64,000 nt of DNA from Streptococcus mitis (GTDB lineage: Bacteria > Bacillota > Bacilli > Lactobacillales > Streptococcaceae). The stretch lies in the NCBI RefSeq assembly GCF_002860865.1, contig NZ_PKIE01000001.1, forward strand, positions 248,001-312,000. The letters are read 5' to 3'. Both the position numbers and the translations under genes were made by a program. The notes below the pieces were generated by a model, which was not told the DNA's origin, did not search any database, and saw nothing but the letters and a program-made list of their open reading frames with translations. Of this stretch, positions 1 to 9,300 are shown one piece after another. Position 1 is the first letter of the stretch; the number at the start of each line of letters is the position of its first letter.

Positions 1-95
1 TTGTCTTCACAAATGGTGATGCAATTAAATCAGTTAAATTAGAAAAAACAGGTTCTCTTGCAGCTAAAACAGCAGTTGCTAAAGTAGAATTGTAA
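1..95 (+). CDS. 3' end of an unidentified gene
   Basis: An open frame enters from the left edge and ends at TAA 93-95; 30 residues are visible, ending KVEL. The tail is rich in Ala, Lys and Val. I do not recognise the family from so little. A strong hairpin terminator follows immediately, which supports this being the true end of a gene. Confidence 0.6.
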   Translation, partial: VFTNGDAIKSVKLEKTGSLAAKTAVAKVEL

Positions 96-102
96 TATAC
101 TT

Positions 103-135
103 GAGGTTGGAAGCTGTATTCCAACCTCTTATTTT
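103..135 (+). terminator. Rho-independent terminator
   Basis: Perfect 10-bp inverted repeat (GAGGTTGGAA / TTCCAACCTC, 103-112 and 119-128) with a 6-nt loop, followed by a T-rich stretch. It ends the partial upstream gene. Confidence 0.85.
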
Positions 136-146
136 GGGAGAAAAGA

Positions 147-962
147 ATGAAATTTTTAACACTCAATACTCACAGTTGGATGGAGAAAGAAGCAGAGGAA
201 AAATTCCAGATTTTGCTTGAGGATATTCTTGAAAAAGACTATGATTTGATTTGTTTCCAAGAAATCAATCAGGAGATCACTTCGCCAGTGGTGGAGGTTA
301 ATGACCTTTATCAAGCTTTGCCAGCAGCTGAGCCTATTCACCAAGACCATTATGTTAGACTTTTGGTTGAAAAGTTGTCAGAGCAAGGGAAAGATTACTA
401 CTGGACTTGGGCCTATAACCATATTGGTTATGACCGCTACCATGAAGGTGTGGCTATCTTGTCTAAAACACCTATTGAAGCAAGAGAAATTTTGGTTTCA
501 GATGTGGATGATCCAACAGACTATCATACTCGCCGTGTCGCCCTGGCTGAAACTGTAGTTGATGGCAAGGACCTTGCAGTTGCCAGTGTCCACCTTTCTT
601 GGTGGGATAAAGGTTTCCAAGAAGAATGGGCACGATTTGAAGCTGTCTTGAAAGAATTGAACAAGCCGCTTTTGCTAGCTGGAGATTTCAACAATCCAGC
701 TGGTCAGGAAGGTTACCAAGCTATTTTAGCTAGTCCATTAGGCTTACAAGACGCATTTGAAGTTGCTCAAGATAAAAGTGGTAGCTATACTGTTCCACCA
801 GAAATTGATGGATGGAAGGGGAACACTGAACCCCTTCGAATCGACTATGTTTTTACTACCAAGGAGTTAGCGGTGGAAAATTTACATGTCGTATTTGATG
901 GTAACAAGAGTCCACAAGTGAGTGATCACTATGGCTTGAATGCTATTTTAAACTGGAAATAA
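147..962 (+). CDS. Endonuclease/exonuclease/phosphatase-family hydrolase
   Basis: 271-residue cytoplasmic protein of the Mg-dependent EEP superfamily (DNase I / sphingomyelinase / inositol phosphatase fold). The family signatures occur in order: LTLNTHSW at the N-terminus, CFQEIN with the metal-binding Glu, EGVAILSK, SVHLSWW, LAGDFNN, RIDYVF, and the C-terminal SDHYGL with the catalytic His. There is no signal peptide. A GGGAG Shine-Dalgarno lies 6 nt before the ATG. The gene stands alone between two terminators. The substrate cannot be told from sequence; nucleic acid or a phosphoester metabolite are both possible. Confidence 0.85.
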   Translation: MKFLTLNTHSWMEKEAEEKFQILLEDILEKDYDLICFQEINQEITSPVVEVNDLYQALPAAEPIHQDHYVRLLVEKLSEQGKDYYWTWAYNHIGYDRYHEGVAILSKTPIEAREILVSDVDDPTDYHTRRVALAETVVDGKDLAVASVHLSWWDKGFQEEWARFEAVLKELNKPLLLAGDFNNPAGQEGYQAILASPLGLQDAFEVAQDKSGSYTVPPEIDGWKGNTEPLRIDYVFTTKELAVENLHVVFDGNKSPQVSDHYGLNAILNWK

Positions 963-973
963 TGACTGAAAAG

Positions 974-1004
974 AGGTTGGGATTCACAAATTCCAGCCTT
1001 TTTT
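974..1004 (+). terminator. Rho-independent terminator
   Basis: AGGTTGGGA / TTCCAGCCT stem (with G-T pairs) and a six-T run, directly after the EEP gene. Confidence 0.8.
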
Positions 1005-1063
1005 ACTAGAGAAGCTACTAGAAATAGCCTAAATAAGTGAGACTACTGAAATGGAATAAAATA

Positions 1064-1072
1064 TGGTATAAT
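1064..1072 (+). promoter_or_regulatory. Extended -10 promoter of the helicase gene
   Basis: TGGTATAAT, a TG-extended -10, lies 29 nt before the helicase ATG. The -35 region is weak. Confidence 0.65.
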
Positions 1073-1100
1073 TGATAGGATAGATAGAATCGAGGATATT

Positions 1101-2444
1101 ATGTCATTTACGAAATTTCAATTTAAAAAATATATTAGTGAAGCCTTGGAGGAGTTGAAATTTACAACTCCAACAGAGGTGCAAGACAAGTTGATTCCTA
1201 TTGTTTTGACAGGTCGTGACCTAGTCGGTGAATCAAAAACAGGTTCGGGTAAGACTCACACTTTCCTATTGCCGATTTTCCAGCAATTAGATGAAGCCGA
1301 CGATAGTGTTCAAGCAGTCATTACTGCACCGAGCCGTGAATTAGCTACTCAAATTTACCAAGCAGCCCGTCAGATTGCAGCCCACTCAGATGTCGAAGTT
1401 CGTGTGGTTAATTATGTGGGTGGTACGGATAAGGCTCGCCAGATTGACAAATTGGCAAGTAACCAGCCTCATATTGTTATCGGAACGCCTGGCCGTATTT
1501 ATGACTTAGTTAAGTCTGGTGACCTAGCTATTCACAAGGCTAAGACCTTTGTGGTCGATGAGGCAGATATGACCTTGGATATGGGATTCTTGGAAACTGT
1601 TGATAAGATTGCTGGAAGCCTTCCAAAAGACTTGCAATTCATGGTCTTCTCAGCGACTATCCCACAAAAACTGCAACCATTCTTGAAAAAATACTTGTCA
1701 AATCCTGTTATGGAGAAAATCAAGACCAAAACGGTCATTTCTGATACCATTGATAATTGGTTGATTTCTACAAAGGGACGTGACAAGAATGCTCAAATTT
1801 ACCAGTTAACTCAGTTGATGCAACCGTATTTGGCAATGATTTTTGTTAACACTAAAATGCGTGCTGATGAATTGCATTCATATCTGACTGCTCAAGGCTT
1901 GAAGGTAGCGAAGATTCATGGAGATATTGCCCCTCGTGAACGCAAGCGTATCATGAACCAGGTGAAAAATCTGGATTTTGAGTACATTGTCGCAACAGAC
2001 TTGGCAGCGCGTGGGATTGACATTGAAGGTGTCAGCCATGTCATCAATGATGCCATTCCGCAAGATTTATCTTTCTTTGTTCACCGTGTTGGTCGTACTG
2101 GACGAAATGGCCTACCAGGTACAGCTATTACCCTTTATCAGCCAAGTGATGACTCGGATATCCGTGAGTTGGAGAAATTGGGAATCAAGTTTACTCCTAA
2201 AATGGTCAAAGACGGGGAATTTCAAGATACTTATGACCGTGATCGTCGTGCCAACCGTGAGAAAAAACAAGATAAACTTGATATCGAAATGATTGGTTTG
2301 GTTAAAAAGAAAAAGAAAAAAGTCAAACCAGGTTATAAGAAGAAAATTCAATGGGCGGTTGATGAAAAACGCCGCAAGACCAAGCGCGCTGAAAATCGCG
2401 CACGTGGTCGTGCAGAGCGTAAAGCAAAACGCCAAACATTTTAA
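1101..2444 (+). CDS. DEAD-box ATP-dependent RNA helicase (CshB-like)
   Basis: 447-residue RNA helicase. The motifs run in order: motif I SKTGSGKT (about 45-52), Ia PSRELATQ, Ib GTPGRI, motif II DEAD (about 153), motif III SAT, then the second RecA domain with the TDLAARGID and HRVGRTGR motifs. The C-terminal 70 residues are very basic (runs of Lys and Arg), as expected for an RNA-binding tail. The protein probably remodels structured RNA in ribosome assembly or mRNA decay. It has its own extended -10 promoter and its own terminator, so it is monocistronic. Length and tail fit the CshB/YqfR branch better than CshA; that assignment is inference. Confidence 0.9.
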   Translation: MSFTKFQFKKYISEALEELKFTTPTEVQDKLIPIVLTGRDLVGESKTGSGKTHTFLLPIFQQLDEADDSVQAVITAPSRELATQIYQAARQIAAHSDVEVRVVNYVGGTDKARQIDKLASNQPHIVIGTPGRIYDLVKSGDLAIHKAKTFVVDEADMTLDMGFLETVDKIAGSLPKDLQFMVFSATIPQKLQPFLKKYLSNPVMEKIKTKTVISDTIDNWLISTKGRDKNAQIYQLTQLMQPYLAMIFVNTKMRADELHSYLTAQGLKVAKIHGDIAPRERKRIMNQVKNLDFEYIVATDLAARGIDIEGVSHVINDAIPQDLSFFVHRVGRTGRNGLPGTAITLYQPSDDSDIRELEKLGIKFTPKMVKDGEFQDTYDRDRRANREKKQDKLDIEMIGLVKKKKKKVKPGYKKKIQWAVDEKRRKTKRAENRARGRAERKAKRQTF

Positions 2445-2446
2445 TA

Positions 2447-2480
2447 GAAAAAGTTGGAGTACTGAGCTCCAACTTTTTTA
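2447..2480 (+). terminator. Rho-independent terminator
   Basis: Perfect stem AAAAAGTTGGAG / CTCCAACTTTTT with a 7-nt loop, immediately after the helicase stop. It looks bidirectional because of the A-run on its 5' side. Confidence 0.9.
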
Positions 2481-2686
2481 ATTATGTGATTTGCAGTCCG
2501 TCTCGCTCAGTTAGGTGCGAGACAAAAAAACTCCAAACGCGATACAATGAAGGTGTTCAAGCCAATTGTAAAGCGAAAGGAGAAAAATATGGCACAAAAG
2601 GCTCATAGTTTATCGTACACAAAGTAGAACTGTTGTGTTCACACCTAAGTATAGACGAAAAGTCATCTAAAATTAATATCGAAGTA
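2481..2686 (+). mobile_element. IS200-family remnant (5' end plus tnpA start)
   Basis: The stretch aligns by eye with a second copy at 26071-26335. It holds a subterminal hairpin (GTCTCGC / GCGAGAC at 2500-2506 and 2517-2523) and then the start of a TnpA gene at 2589, with AAAGGAG upstream. TnpA reads MAQKAHSLSYTK and then hits TAG. Everything beyond about 2686 is missing. It is an inactive fragment. Confidence 0.75.
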
Positions 2687-2722
2687 AGAATCACAAAAAA
2701 TTTTAAAAAATGGCAATATTTG

Positions 2723-2751
2723 TTAACAAGGATTTCGTAGTTTGTTATAAT
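2723..2751 (+). promoter_or_regulatory. Sigma-A promoter of the 72-residue membrane protein gene
   Basis: -35 TTAACA (2723-2728), 17-bp spacer, -10 TATAAT (2746-2751) with an upstream TG extension. Confidence 0.75.
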
Positions 2752-2802
2752 GTGGTTGTAAATGATTAAGATTGGTAATCAAAAAATAAAGAGGGGACTG
2801 TC

Positions 2803-3021
2803 ATGAATAAGAAATATAACAAGTTTCTATTTTTGTTGTTTATAGTTTATTTATTTGGATATTTTTCAATTTCAAAAACGTTAATTCCTATAATGTGTCT
2901 TTTTCAAGTATTTTTGATAGAAAATATATTTAGAGTTCGAAATAGGATTATGCAAATAGGTGAAATTATAATTATTGTTGCTTCTATGATATTATTTATT
3001 GATAGTATATTGAGTTTGTAA
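2803..3021 (+). CDS. Small membrane protein of unknown function
   Basis: 72 residues with three hydrophobic stretches (about 7-25, 27-42 and 52-70) separated by short basic segments, so it is probably a two- or three-pass membrane protein. It has a strong promoter and an AGGGGAC ribosome-binding site, which argues it is real. It sits between an IS200 remnant and the convergent LtaS-like gene. I do not recognise the family and see no motif that suggests a function. Confidence 0.6.
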   Translation: MNKKYNKFLFLLFIVYLFGYFSISKTLIPIMCLFQVFLIENIFRVRNRIMQIGEIIIIVASMILFIDSILSL

Positions 3022-3182
3022 CAAAAGGATTCTCTATAAAATCAAATTTTCCAGATACCTGCTTAAGGTGATTTATCTTCTCTCTATGCCTTCTCATCTT
3101 TATTCTACTATCTACACCACTAAACTTGACAGTCATATATTGCAGGTACAACCTCTCTACCTATAATATCACAGTTAATCTG

Positions 3183-3220
3183 AGGCTAGTTTCTTAGTTT
3201 GCTCTTTGATTTTCATTGAT
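3183..3220 (-). repeat. Partial BOX element (boxA end)
   Basis: On the minus strand this reads TCAATGAAAATCAAAGAGCA and continues like the start of the full BOX element at 39115. Only about 38 bp remain. The rest of 3022-3182 shows nothing recognisable. Confidence 0.65.
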
Positions 3221-3254
3221 AAAAAGAAATGCTCCTCCAAGACGGAAGAGCATC
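3221..3254 (-). terminator. Rho-independent terminator of the LtaS-like gene
   Basis: On the minus strand the stem ATGCTCTTCC / GGAGGAGCAT is followed by a T-rich run. It lies just after the minus-strand stop. Confidence 0.85.
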
Positions 3255-3256
3255 TT

Positions 3257-5407
3257 TTATTGTGATTTTGATTTGGTTTCTGCCGACTCTGGATGGAGTT
3301 CTTGGTAACTTGGTGCCTTGAAAAGGTCAGCACTGGTTTTACCTTGTCGTTGGCTAAAGAGACTGGTTGATTGACTACCTTTTTCCTGCTCAATCTTTTG
3401 AAGAATTGGTAAAGAATTGAGATAAGAAATACTTTCTGTATCAACTTTTCCAAGATGATCTGCTTGGTAGAAACGGATCAAATCGCCAGTTTGAATCTGG
3501 TCGCTGATTTTTAGCTGTTGACTAGCTGCTTGACGAACAATTTCTAGTTCAGTCTGAGCTTGTTCATCAAGATTGCTGATTTCAAGACCGCTCTCAGTAT
3601 AGTAGGTTCGACCGTCGTAGCTGGTATATTTGGGTGTGACGAAGGAATTGGCAGTCCGAAAGGCAACGATTTCTTGATGATCTGGAGACAGAAGGTCTTG
3701 GCCGACTTGAAGGAAGGAATTGGACTCAATACCAAGGAGGTGTTCGAGAGTTGGTAAGATATCGATTTGTCCACCGTAGGTATTGATGATTTGCCCTTTT
3801 TCATAACCAGGCATGACCACCATAAAAGGCACTCGTTGCAACATGGCATTGTCGTAATTCGACCAGTTCTCAGAAGTCTTGCCAATCAAGGGAGCCAGGT
3901 CAGGATTGCGGGAGTTAGAAATTCCATAATGGTCTCCGTAGATGACGATGATGGATTTTTCATAGAGGCCACTTTCTTTGAGATAGTCAAAGAAGGCCTT
4001 GATAGCACTATCCAGATAGTTAGCTGTTTGGAAGTAGCCGTTGATTGTTTCATCTTTGGTTTTAGCCAGTGGGAAACCAAGCTCATCGCCTGTCAGATTG
4101 CTAGCATAGGGATAGTGATTGGACACCGTGATATACTTAGTATAAAAAGGCTGCTGCAAGTGCTCTAAATATTGGATAGAATCTTTCATCATGATTTTAT
4201 CATTTAAACCATATTGGAAAGAATTGCTACTGTCTTGCTTGGTGAAGTAGGAAGCATCAAAGAAGTATTGGTAGCCCCATTGCTTGTAGGTTGTATTTCG
4301 GTTCCAGAAGGTCCCGATATTACCGTGAAAGACGGCACTCGATTGATAGCCGTTTTTTGATAGGATAAAAGGAGCTGCCTGCTGGGTATTGGTACCTCCA
4401 TAATTGACCATAAAGGAACCTTGGTCAAGTCCAAACAAACCGGTTTCTAGCATGGTTTCTGCATCTGAGGTTTTACCAGCCTTGACTTGGTTAAAGATAT
4501 TCGAAAAGGCTAGGGTAGATTGCGAATGGTAGAGGGAATTAAGGAAGGGAGTGACTTCATGATCAGTTCCATCTAGGTTGAGTTTATAGTCAAGCAGGAA
4601 CTGTTGGAAACTCTCCAAGTGGAGATAAATCACATTTTTCCCTTTGGCCAGGCCAAAATAGTCTGGATTGGGCTTAGCCGAATGTTCTTGAATATAATCT
4701 GTAATAGGTTGAAGGTCAGTCTCAGAGGCCTTAGCCCGTTCTTTATTAGCGCTATAGGATTGGTTGGCACTATAGCCTAAAAAGGCTGGCAAACTAAGGG
4801 CACGAACAATATAATAATTAGAAAATCCTCGCGACAGGAGATCGGGACGCTCAATCTCTGCCAAGAAAAGATTAGCAGAAAAGAGCAGGGCTGAGAGAGC
4901 AGTGATAGCAACACTGGAGCGGAATTTGAAGGGTCTCCTATTCAGCTGGATGAATTTTTTATAGAAAAGGAAAGCCAGCAGTGGGAAATCCATAAAATAG
5001 ATGAAATCCCAGGGACGCAGTAACTCTAGTTCCGCAGTGCCGACAGACACCTTGCTGACCACCTTCATGGTATTGGCTGTGATAAAGTCGCTAAATTCTC
5101 GATAGTAAAAGACGTTAGAATAAAGCCAAATGAATAAAAGGCTATAAATAGCTATACTCAGGCCATAAAAAATCTTGGTTGACCGAGCATAGAGGGCTAG
5201 AGCCAGCAGGAGTAGTCCTAGAGGAAGGGGGTTGAAAAAGGCGATAAAGGCAAGGTAATTTCCCTGCAACTTGCCCACTTGAATATCTAAATTAAAGTCA
5301 ACGGCATAGGCTAATAAGGTTTTGAGCCAATAGAGGATTAAAAGGGTTAGGACAAAACCCAGTCTGGTACCCATGGCTTTTTGGATTTTGTTAAAATTGC
5401 TTTTCAC
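3257..5407 (-). CDS. LtaS-family lipoteichoic acid synthase / phosphoglycerol transferase
   Basis: Membrane enzyme of the alkaline-phosphatase/sulfatase superfamily that moves glycerol phosphate from phosphatidylglycerol onto a growing chain outside the cell. About five N-terminal membrane helices (residues about 10-190) are followed by the extracellular domain. Catalytic Thr313 sits in GKTSDAE, and metal and substrate motifs follow (VFHGN, NHYPY, YGDHYG). I place the start at GTG 5407: AGGAAG lies 8 nt upstream, and the promoter at 5438-5466 rules out ATGs further upstream. That gives 716 residues. A downstream ATG (MGTRLG) is an alternative start. In Mitis-group species, where the main teichoic acid carries phosphocholine, such a gene points to an additional poly-glycerolphosphate polymer (family knowledge, not shown here). 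Confidence 0.88.
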   Translation of the reverse strand: MKSNFNKIQKAMGTRLGFVLTLLILYWLKTLLAYAVDFNLDIQVGKLQGNYLAFIAFFNPLPLGLLLLALALYARSTKIFYGLSIAIYSLLFIWLYSNVFYYREFSDFITANTMKVVSKVSVGTAELELLRPWDFIYFMDFPLLAFLFYKKFIQLNRRPFKFRSSVAITALSALLFSANLFLAEIERPDLLSRGFSNYYIVRALSLPAFLGYSANQSYSANKERAKASETDLQPITDYIQEHSAKPNPDYFGLAKGKNVIYLHLESFQQFLLDYKLNLDGTDHEVTPFLNSLYHSQSTLAFSNIFNQVKAGKTSDAETMLETGLFGLDQGSFMVNYGGTNTQQAAPFILSKNGYQSSAVFHGNIGTFWNRNTTYKQWGYQYFFDASYFTKQDSSNSFQYGLNDKIMMKDSIQYLEHLQQPFYTKYITVSNHYPYASNLTGDELGFPLAKTKDETINGYFQTANYLDSAIKAFFDYLKESGLYEKSIIVIYGDHYGISNSRNPDLAPLIGKTSENWSNYDNAMLQRVPFMVVMPGYEKGQIINTYGGQIDILPTLEHLLGIESNSFLQVGQDLLSPDHQEIVAFRTANSFVTPKYTSYDGRTYYTESGLEISNLDEQAQTELEIVRQAASQQLKISDQIQTGDLIRFYQADHLGKVDTESISYLNSLPILQKIEQEKGSQSTSLFSQRQGKTSADLFKAPSYQELHPESAETKSKSQ

Positions 5408-5437
5408 ACATTTACTTCCTAGTTTTTTATTAGTATT

Positions 5438-5466
5438 AGTATACCATTTTTTAAAAGAAGAGTAAA
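5438..5466 (-). promoter_or_regulatory. Promoter of the LtaS-like gene
   Basis: Minus strand: -35 TTTACT (5466-5461), 17-bp spacer, TGG-extended -10 TATACT (5443-5438). The predicted leader is about 24 nt before GTG 5407. Confidence 0.7.
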
Positions 5467-5487
5467 AAAGCAAGGGTAGTTTCTTTT

Positions 5488-5516
5488 TTGAGAATTGTCT
5501 AAAAGTTTGATATAAT
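5488..5516 (+). promoter_or_regulatory. Promoter of the rRNA methyltransferase gene and aro operon
   Basis: -35 TTGAGA (5488-5493), 17-bp spacer, extended -10 TGATATAAT with TATAAT at 5511-5516. Transcription would start about 5523-5524, exactly at the chosen ATG, which implies a leaderless message. Confidence 0.8.
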
Positions 5517-5523
5517 GGTAGTT

Positions 5524-6687
5524 ATGAATAGAATAAGAGTCAGCAAAAGGGTTGAAAAGAAGCTCGCTAAGGGGCTAGTTTTACTAGAAGCCAGTGATCT
5601 TGAGAATGTCAATCTTAAGGATCAGGAAGTAGAAGTGCAGAGTCAGGAAGGAAACTTTCTTGGTACTGCCTACCTTTCTCAGCAAAACAAGGGCTTGGGC
5701 TGGTTTGTTAGTAAGGACAAGGTGGTCTTCAATCAAGCTTTCTTTGAAACACTATTTAGACAAGCTAAAGAAAAGAGAAGCGCCTACTATCAAGATGATT
5801 TGACAACTGCCTTTCGTCTCTTTAATCAAGAGGGAGATGGCTTTGGGGGTCTGACAGTGGACCTCTATGGTGACTATGTCGTCTTTTCTTGGTATAACTC
5901 TTATGTTTATCAGATTCGCAAGGTTATCTCAGAAGCTTTTAGACAGGTTTTTCCTGAGGTGTTAGGGGCCTATGAGAAAATCCGCTTTAAGGGTTTGGAC
6001 TATGAATCAGCCCATGTTTATGGTCAAGAAGCACCTGACTTTTTCACTGTTCTAGAAAATGGTGTCTTGTATCAGGTCTTTATGAATGATGGCTTGATGA
6101 CAGGGATTTTCCTAGACCAGCATGAAGTTCGTGGGAGCTTGGTCGATGGTTTGGCTATGGGTAAATCCTTGCTCAATATGTTTTCTTATACAGCTGCCTT
6201 TTCCGTGGCTGCGGCCATGGGAGGAGCAAGTCAGACAACTTCTGTTGACCTAGCCAAGCGTTCACGAGAATTGTCTCAAGCGCATTTTCAGGCAAATGGA
6301 ATCAGCACAGACGACCATCGCTTTATAGTCATGGATGTCTTTGAATATTTCAAGTATGCCAAACGAAAAGGTTTGACCTACGATGTGATTGTCCTAGATC
6401 CGCCTAGCTTTGCTCGGAACAAAAAACAGACCTTCTCTGTGGTCAAGGATTATCACAAGTTGATTTCCCAGAGTCTTGAGATTTTAAATCCGGGAGGAAT
6501 CATCATTGCCAGCACCAATGCTGCCAATGTTTCCCGTCAGAAATTTACAGAACAAATTGATAAAGGCTTTGCAGGAAGAAGTTACCAGATTTTAAACAAA
6601 TACGGTCTTCCAGCAGATTTTGCCTATAATAAAAAAGATGAAAGTAGTAATTACCTCAAGGTGATTAGTATGAAGGTTAGTAAATGA
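5524..6687 (+). CDS. Class I SAM-dependent rRNA methyltransferase (RlmI-like)
   Basis: About 387 residues. An N-terminal PUA-like RNA-binding domain (about 1-75) precedes a Rossmann SAM-binding methyltransferase domain with [16 protein letters not shown] (motif I), a motif II acidic residue in TSVDLAKRS, and the catalytic-loop motif VLDPPSF. It probably makes m5C in 23S rRNA, by homology to RlmI. The ATG at 5515 overlaps the -10 box and cannot be used, so the start is ATG 5524, with almost no leader and no Shine-Dalgarno. The stop overlaps aroD by 4 nt (ATGA), so this gene probably heads the operon. Confidence 0.85.
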   Translation: MNRIRVSKRVEKKLAKGLVLLEASDLENVNLKDQEVEVQSQEGNFLGTAYLSQQNKGLGWFVSKDKVVFNQAFFETLFRQAKEKRSAYYQDDLTTAFRLFNQEGDGFGGLTVDLYGDYVVFSWYNSYVYQIRKVISEAFRQVFPEVLGAYEKIRFKGLDYESAHVYGQEAPDFFTVLENGVLYQVFMNDGLMTGIFLDQHEVRGSLVDGLAMGKSLLNMFSYTAAFSVAAAMGGASQTTSVDLAKRSRELSQAHFQANGISTDDHRFIVMDVFEYFKYAKRKGLTYDVIVLDPPSFARNKKQTFSVVKDYHKLISQSLEILNPGGIIIASTNAANVSRQKFTEQIDKGFAGRSYQILNKYGLPADFAYNKKDESSNYLKVISMKVSK

Positions 6688-7361
6688 AATTAATCGTTTC
6701 AGTAATGCCAAGAAGTTTAGAGGAGGCCCAGGCTCTGGACGCCACGAGGTATCTGGATGCCGACATCATTGAATGGCGTGCAGATTATCTGCCTAAGGAA
6801 GCGATTTTGCAGGTAGCTCCAGCTATTTTTGAAAAATTCGCAGGCCGTGAGTTGGTTTTCACGCTGAGAACTCGCTCTGAAGGGGGAGAAATCGACCTTT
6901 CTCCAGAAGAATATATCCATCTAATCAAGGAAGTGGCGCAACTCTATCAACCAGACTATATTGATTTTGAGTACTATAGCTACAAGGATGTTTTTGAGGA
7001 AATGTTGGACTTCCCAAATCTCGTTTTGAGTTACCATAATTTCCAAGAAACACCTGAAAATATGATGGAAATCTTGTCAGAGTTGACGAGCCTAAATCCA
7101 AAACTTGTTAAGGTCGCGGTGATGGCTCACACGGAGCAGGATGTGCTAGACTTGATGAACTATACACGAGGCTTTAAAACCCTCAATCCTGAACAGGAAT
7201 ATGTGACCATTTCTATGGGCAAGGTGGGTAAGGTCTCTCGTATCACTGCGGATGTGACGGGTTCTAGCTGGTCTTTTGCTAGTCTAGATGAGGCAAGTGC
7301 CCCAGGTCAGATTTCCTTAGCTAACATGAAAAAAATTCGGGAGATTTTGGATGAAGCTTGA
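6684..7361 (+). CDS. aroD: 3-dehydroquinate dehydratase, type I
   Basis: 225 residues. Converts 3-dehydroquinate to 3-dehydroshikimate, step 3 of the shikimate pathway, through a Schiff-base lysine. Visible family features are the IIEWRAD substrate motif near 29-35, [10 protein letters not shown] near 61-70, DFEYYS, SYHNF with the catalytic His, and KVAVMAHT with the Schiff-base Lys. The start overlaps the previous stop by ATGA, and the 3' end overlaps aroE by 11 nt, indicating translational coupling. The order aroD-aroE-aroB-aroC-tyrA matches pneumococcus. Confidence 0.95.
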   Translation: MKLIVSVMPRSLEEAQALDATRYLDADIIEWRADYLPKEAILQVAPAIFEKFAGRELVFTLRTRSEGGEIDLSPEEYIHLIKEVAQLYQPDYIDFEYYSYKDVFEEMLDFPNLVLSYHNFQETPENMMEILSELTSLNPKLVKVAVMAHTEQDVLDLMNYTRGFKTLNPEQEYVTISMGKVGKVSRITADVTGSSWSFASLDEASAPGQISLANMKKIREILDEA

Positions 7362-8205
7362 TGGCTATACACGTTTAGCTGCCGTTGTTGCCAATCCTAT
7401 TAAGCATTCTATTTCCCCCTTTATTCACAATAGTGCCTTTGAGGCGACAGCTACCAATGGTGCTTACGTGGCTTGGGAGATTGAAGCGGGTGATTTGGCA
7501 GAAACAGTGGCCAATATTCGTCGCTACCAGATGTTTGGCATCAACCTGTCCATGCCCTATAAGGAGCAAGTGATTCCTTATTTGGATGAGCTGAGTGACG
7601 AAGCGCGCTTGATTGGTGCGGTCAATACGGTTGTTAATGAGAATGGCAATTTAATTGGATATAATACAGATGGCAAGGGATTTTTTAAGAGCTTGCCTTC
7701 TTTTACAATTACAGGTAAGAAGATGACCCTACTGGGTGCAGGTGGTGCGGCCAAGTCCATTTTGGCACAAGCTATTTTGGATGGTGTCAGTCAGATTTCG
7801 GTCTTTGTTCGTTCAGTTTCCCTGGAAAAAACAAGACCTTATCTAGACAAGTTACAGGAGCAAACAGGCTTTAAAGTGGACTTGTATGCTTTAGAAGATG
7901 TTTCTGAACTGAAAGAAAGGATTGCTGAGTCTGATTTACTGGTCAATGCGACAAGTGTAGGGATGGATGGTCAATCATCTCCAGTTCCTGAAAACATTGT
8001 CCTATCAGAAACTCTTTTAGTAGCAGATATCATTTACCAACCCTTTGAAACGCCATTTTTGAAATGGGCTAGACGTCAGGGCAATCCAGCAGTCAATGGT
8101 CTGGGAATGTTGCTCTATCAAGCTGCAGAAGCTTTTCAACTGTGGACAGGCAAGGAAATGCCAACAGAAGAGATTTGGCAGTCTTTAACAGAAAAATACC
8201 AATAA
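7351..8205 (+). CDS. aroE: Shikimate dehydrogenase
   Basis: 284 residues. NADPH-dependent reduction of 3-dehydroshikimate to shikimate. The N-terminal substrate domain has the SIS motif ([10 protein letters not shown], about 18-27) and NLSMPYKE with the catalytic Lys. The nucleotide-binding domain has [10 protein letters not shown] (about 127-136), NATSVGM, and the C-terminal [13 protein letters not shown] helix. It starts inside the aroD coding end, so the two are translationally coupled. Confidence 0.95.
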   Translation: MKLDGYTRLAAVVANPIKHSISPFIHNSAFEATATNGAYVAWEIEAGDLAETVANIRRYQMFGINLSMPYKEQVIPYLDELSDEARLIGAVNTVVNENGNLIGYNTDGKGFFKSLPSFTITGKKMTLLGAGGAAKSILAQAILDGVSQISVFVRSVSLEKTRPYLDKLQEQTGFKVDLYALEDVSELKERIAESDLLVNATSVGMDGQSSPVPENIVLSETLLVADIIYQPFETPFLKWARRQGNPAVNGLGMLLYQAAEAFQLWTGKEMPTEEIWQSLTEKYQ

Positions 8206-8223
8206 AGAAAAGGAGATTCTCCT

Positions 8224-9291
8224 ATGAAAATCAGAATCGATATTCCTCATCATCCTTATGATATTCAGATTGAAAAAGGTTGTCTGGCTCAGGCTGGTCA
8301 ATGGTTGCGAGAACTCTGGCAACCACAAAAAGTGGTCATCGTAACAGACAACCATGTAGCTTCTCTTTATGCAGAGAAGGTCAAACTCAGCCTAGAAGAT
8401 GCTGGTTTTCAGGTAGCTGTATTTGACTTTTTAGAAGGTGAAGAAAGAAAGAATTTGACCACTGTTCAGAAGGTCTATGAATTTTTGGTCAAGCAAGGTC
8501 TGACCCGCAGTGATGGGATTGTAGCCCTAGGTGGTGGTGTCGTTGGGGACTTGGCTGGTTTTGTAGCCTCTACCTATATGCGGGGCATTCACTTTGTTCA
8601 GATTCCGACTAGTTTGACTGCCCAGGTGGATTCTTCAATCGGTGGAAAGACGGGCGTCAATACTCCATTTGCTAAAAATATGGTGGGTACCTTTGCCCAG
8701 CCAGACGGGGTTCTGATTGATCCGCTTGTCCTTGAAACACTTGGAAAAAGAGAGTTGATTGAAGGGATGGGTGAAGTTATCAAGTATGGCTTGATTGAGG
8801 ATCCAGAACTATGGACTCTTTTGACGGAGCTGGATGGTTCTGTTGAGAGCATTCTGGAACATGCAGAGACCTTGATTGAACATTCTTGTCAGGTCAAGCG
8901 CAAGATGGTGGTTGAGGATGAGTTGGACAATGGTGTTCGCCTTTACCTCAATTTTGGCCATACTATTGGCCATGCCATTGAAGCAACTGCCGGTTATGGC
9001 AAGGTTATGCATGGTGAGGCTGTGGCCATGGGTATGGTACAGATTTCCAAGGTTGCTGAGGAAAAAGGCCTCATGCCAGCTGGCATTACCCAGTCAATCA
9101 CAGAGATGTGTCAGAAATTTGGACTACCTGTTGACTATGAGAGCTGGGATGTTAACAAGCTTTATCAGGCTTTGACTCATGATAAGAAAGCGCGTGGCAA
9201 TACCTTGAAATTGGTCTTGGTACCAGAGCTTGGTTCAGCGACTATTCACCCAGTTTCTCTGGAAGAGATGAAAGACTACTTGGTAAAATAA
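8224..9291 (+). CDS. aroB: 3-dehydroquinate synthase
   Basis: 355 residues. Converts DAHP to 3-dehydroquinate, step 2 of the pathway, with NAD and a divalent metal. Seen: [13 protein letters not shown] (NAD-binding loop, about 101-113), [17 protein letters not shown] (active-site loop), GMGEVIKYG with the metal-ligand Glu, and the metal-binding His motifs [10 protein letters not shown] and MHGEAVA. AAGGAG lies upstream of the ATG. The gap to aroE is 18 nt and to aroC 9 nt. Confidence 0.95.
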   Translation: MKIRIDIPHHPYDIQIEKGCLAQAGQWLRELWQPQKVVIVTDNHVASLYAEKVKLSLEDAGFQVAVFDFLEGEERKNLTTVQKVYEFLVKQGLTRSDGIVALGGGVVGDLAGFVASTYMRGIHFVQIPTSLTAQVDSSIGGKTGVNTPFAKNMVGTFAQPDGVLIDPLVLETLGKRELIEGMGEVIKYGLIEDPELWTLLTELDGSVESILEHAETLIEHSCQVKRKMVVEDELDNGVRLYLNFGHTIGHAIEATAGYGKVMHGEAVAMGMVQISKVAEEKGLMPAGITQSITEMCQKFGLPVDYESWDVNKLYQALTHDKKARGNTLKLVLVPELGSATIHPVSLEEMKDYLVK

Positions 9292-9300
9292 GGAGAGTGT

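Noticed and set aside
5408..5473. Longer N-terminus for the LtaS-like protein
   Set aside because: The extra 22 codons cover the promoter of the gene; GTG 5407 has a good Shine-Dalgarno.
5515..5523. Upstream ATG as start of the rRNA methyltransferase
   Set aside because: The ATG at 5515 overlaps the -10 box and lies upstream of the predicted transcription start.
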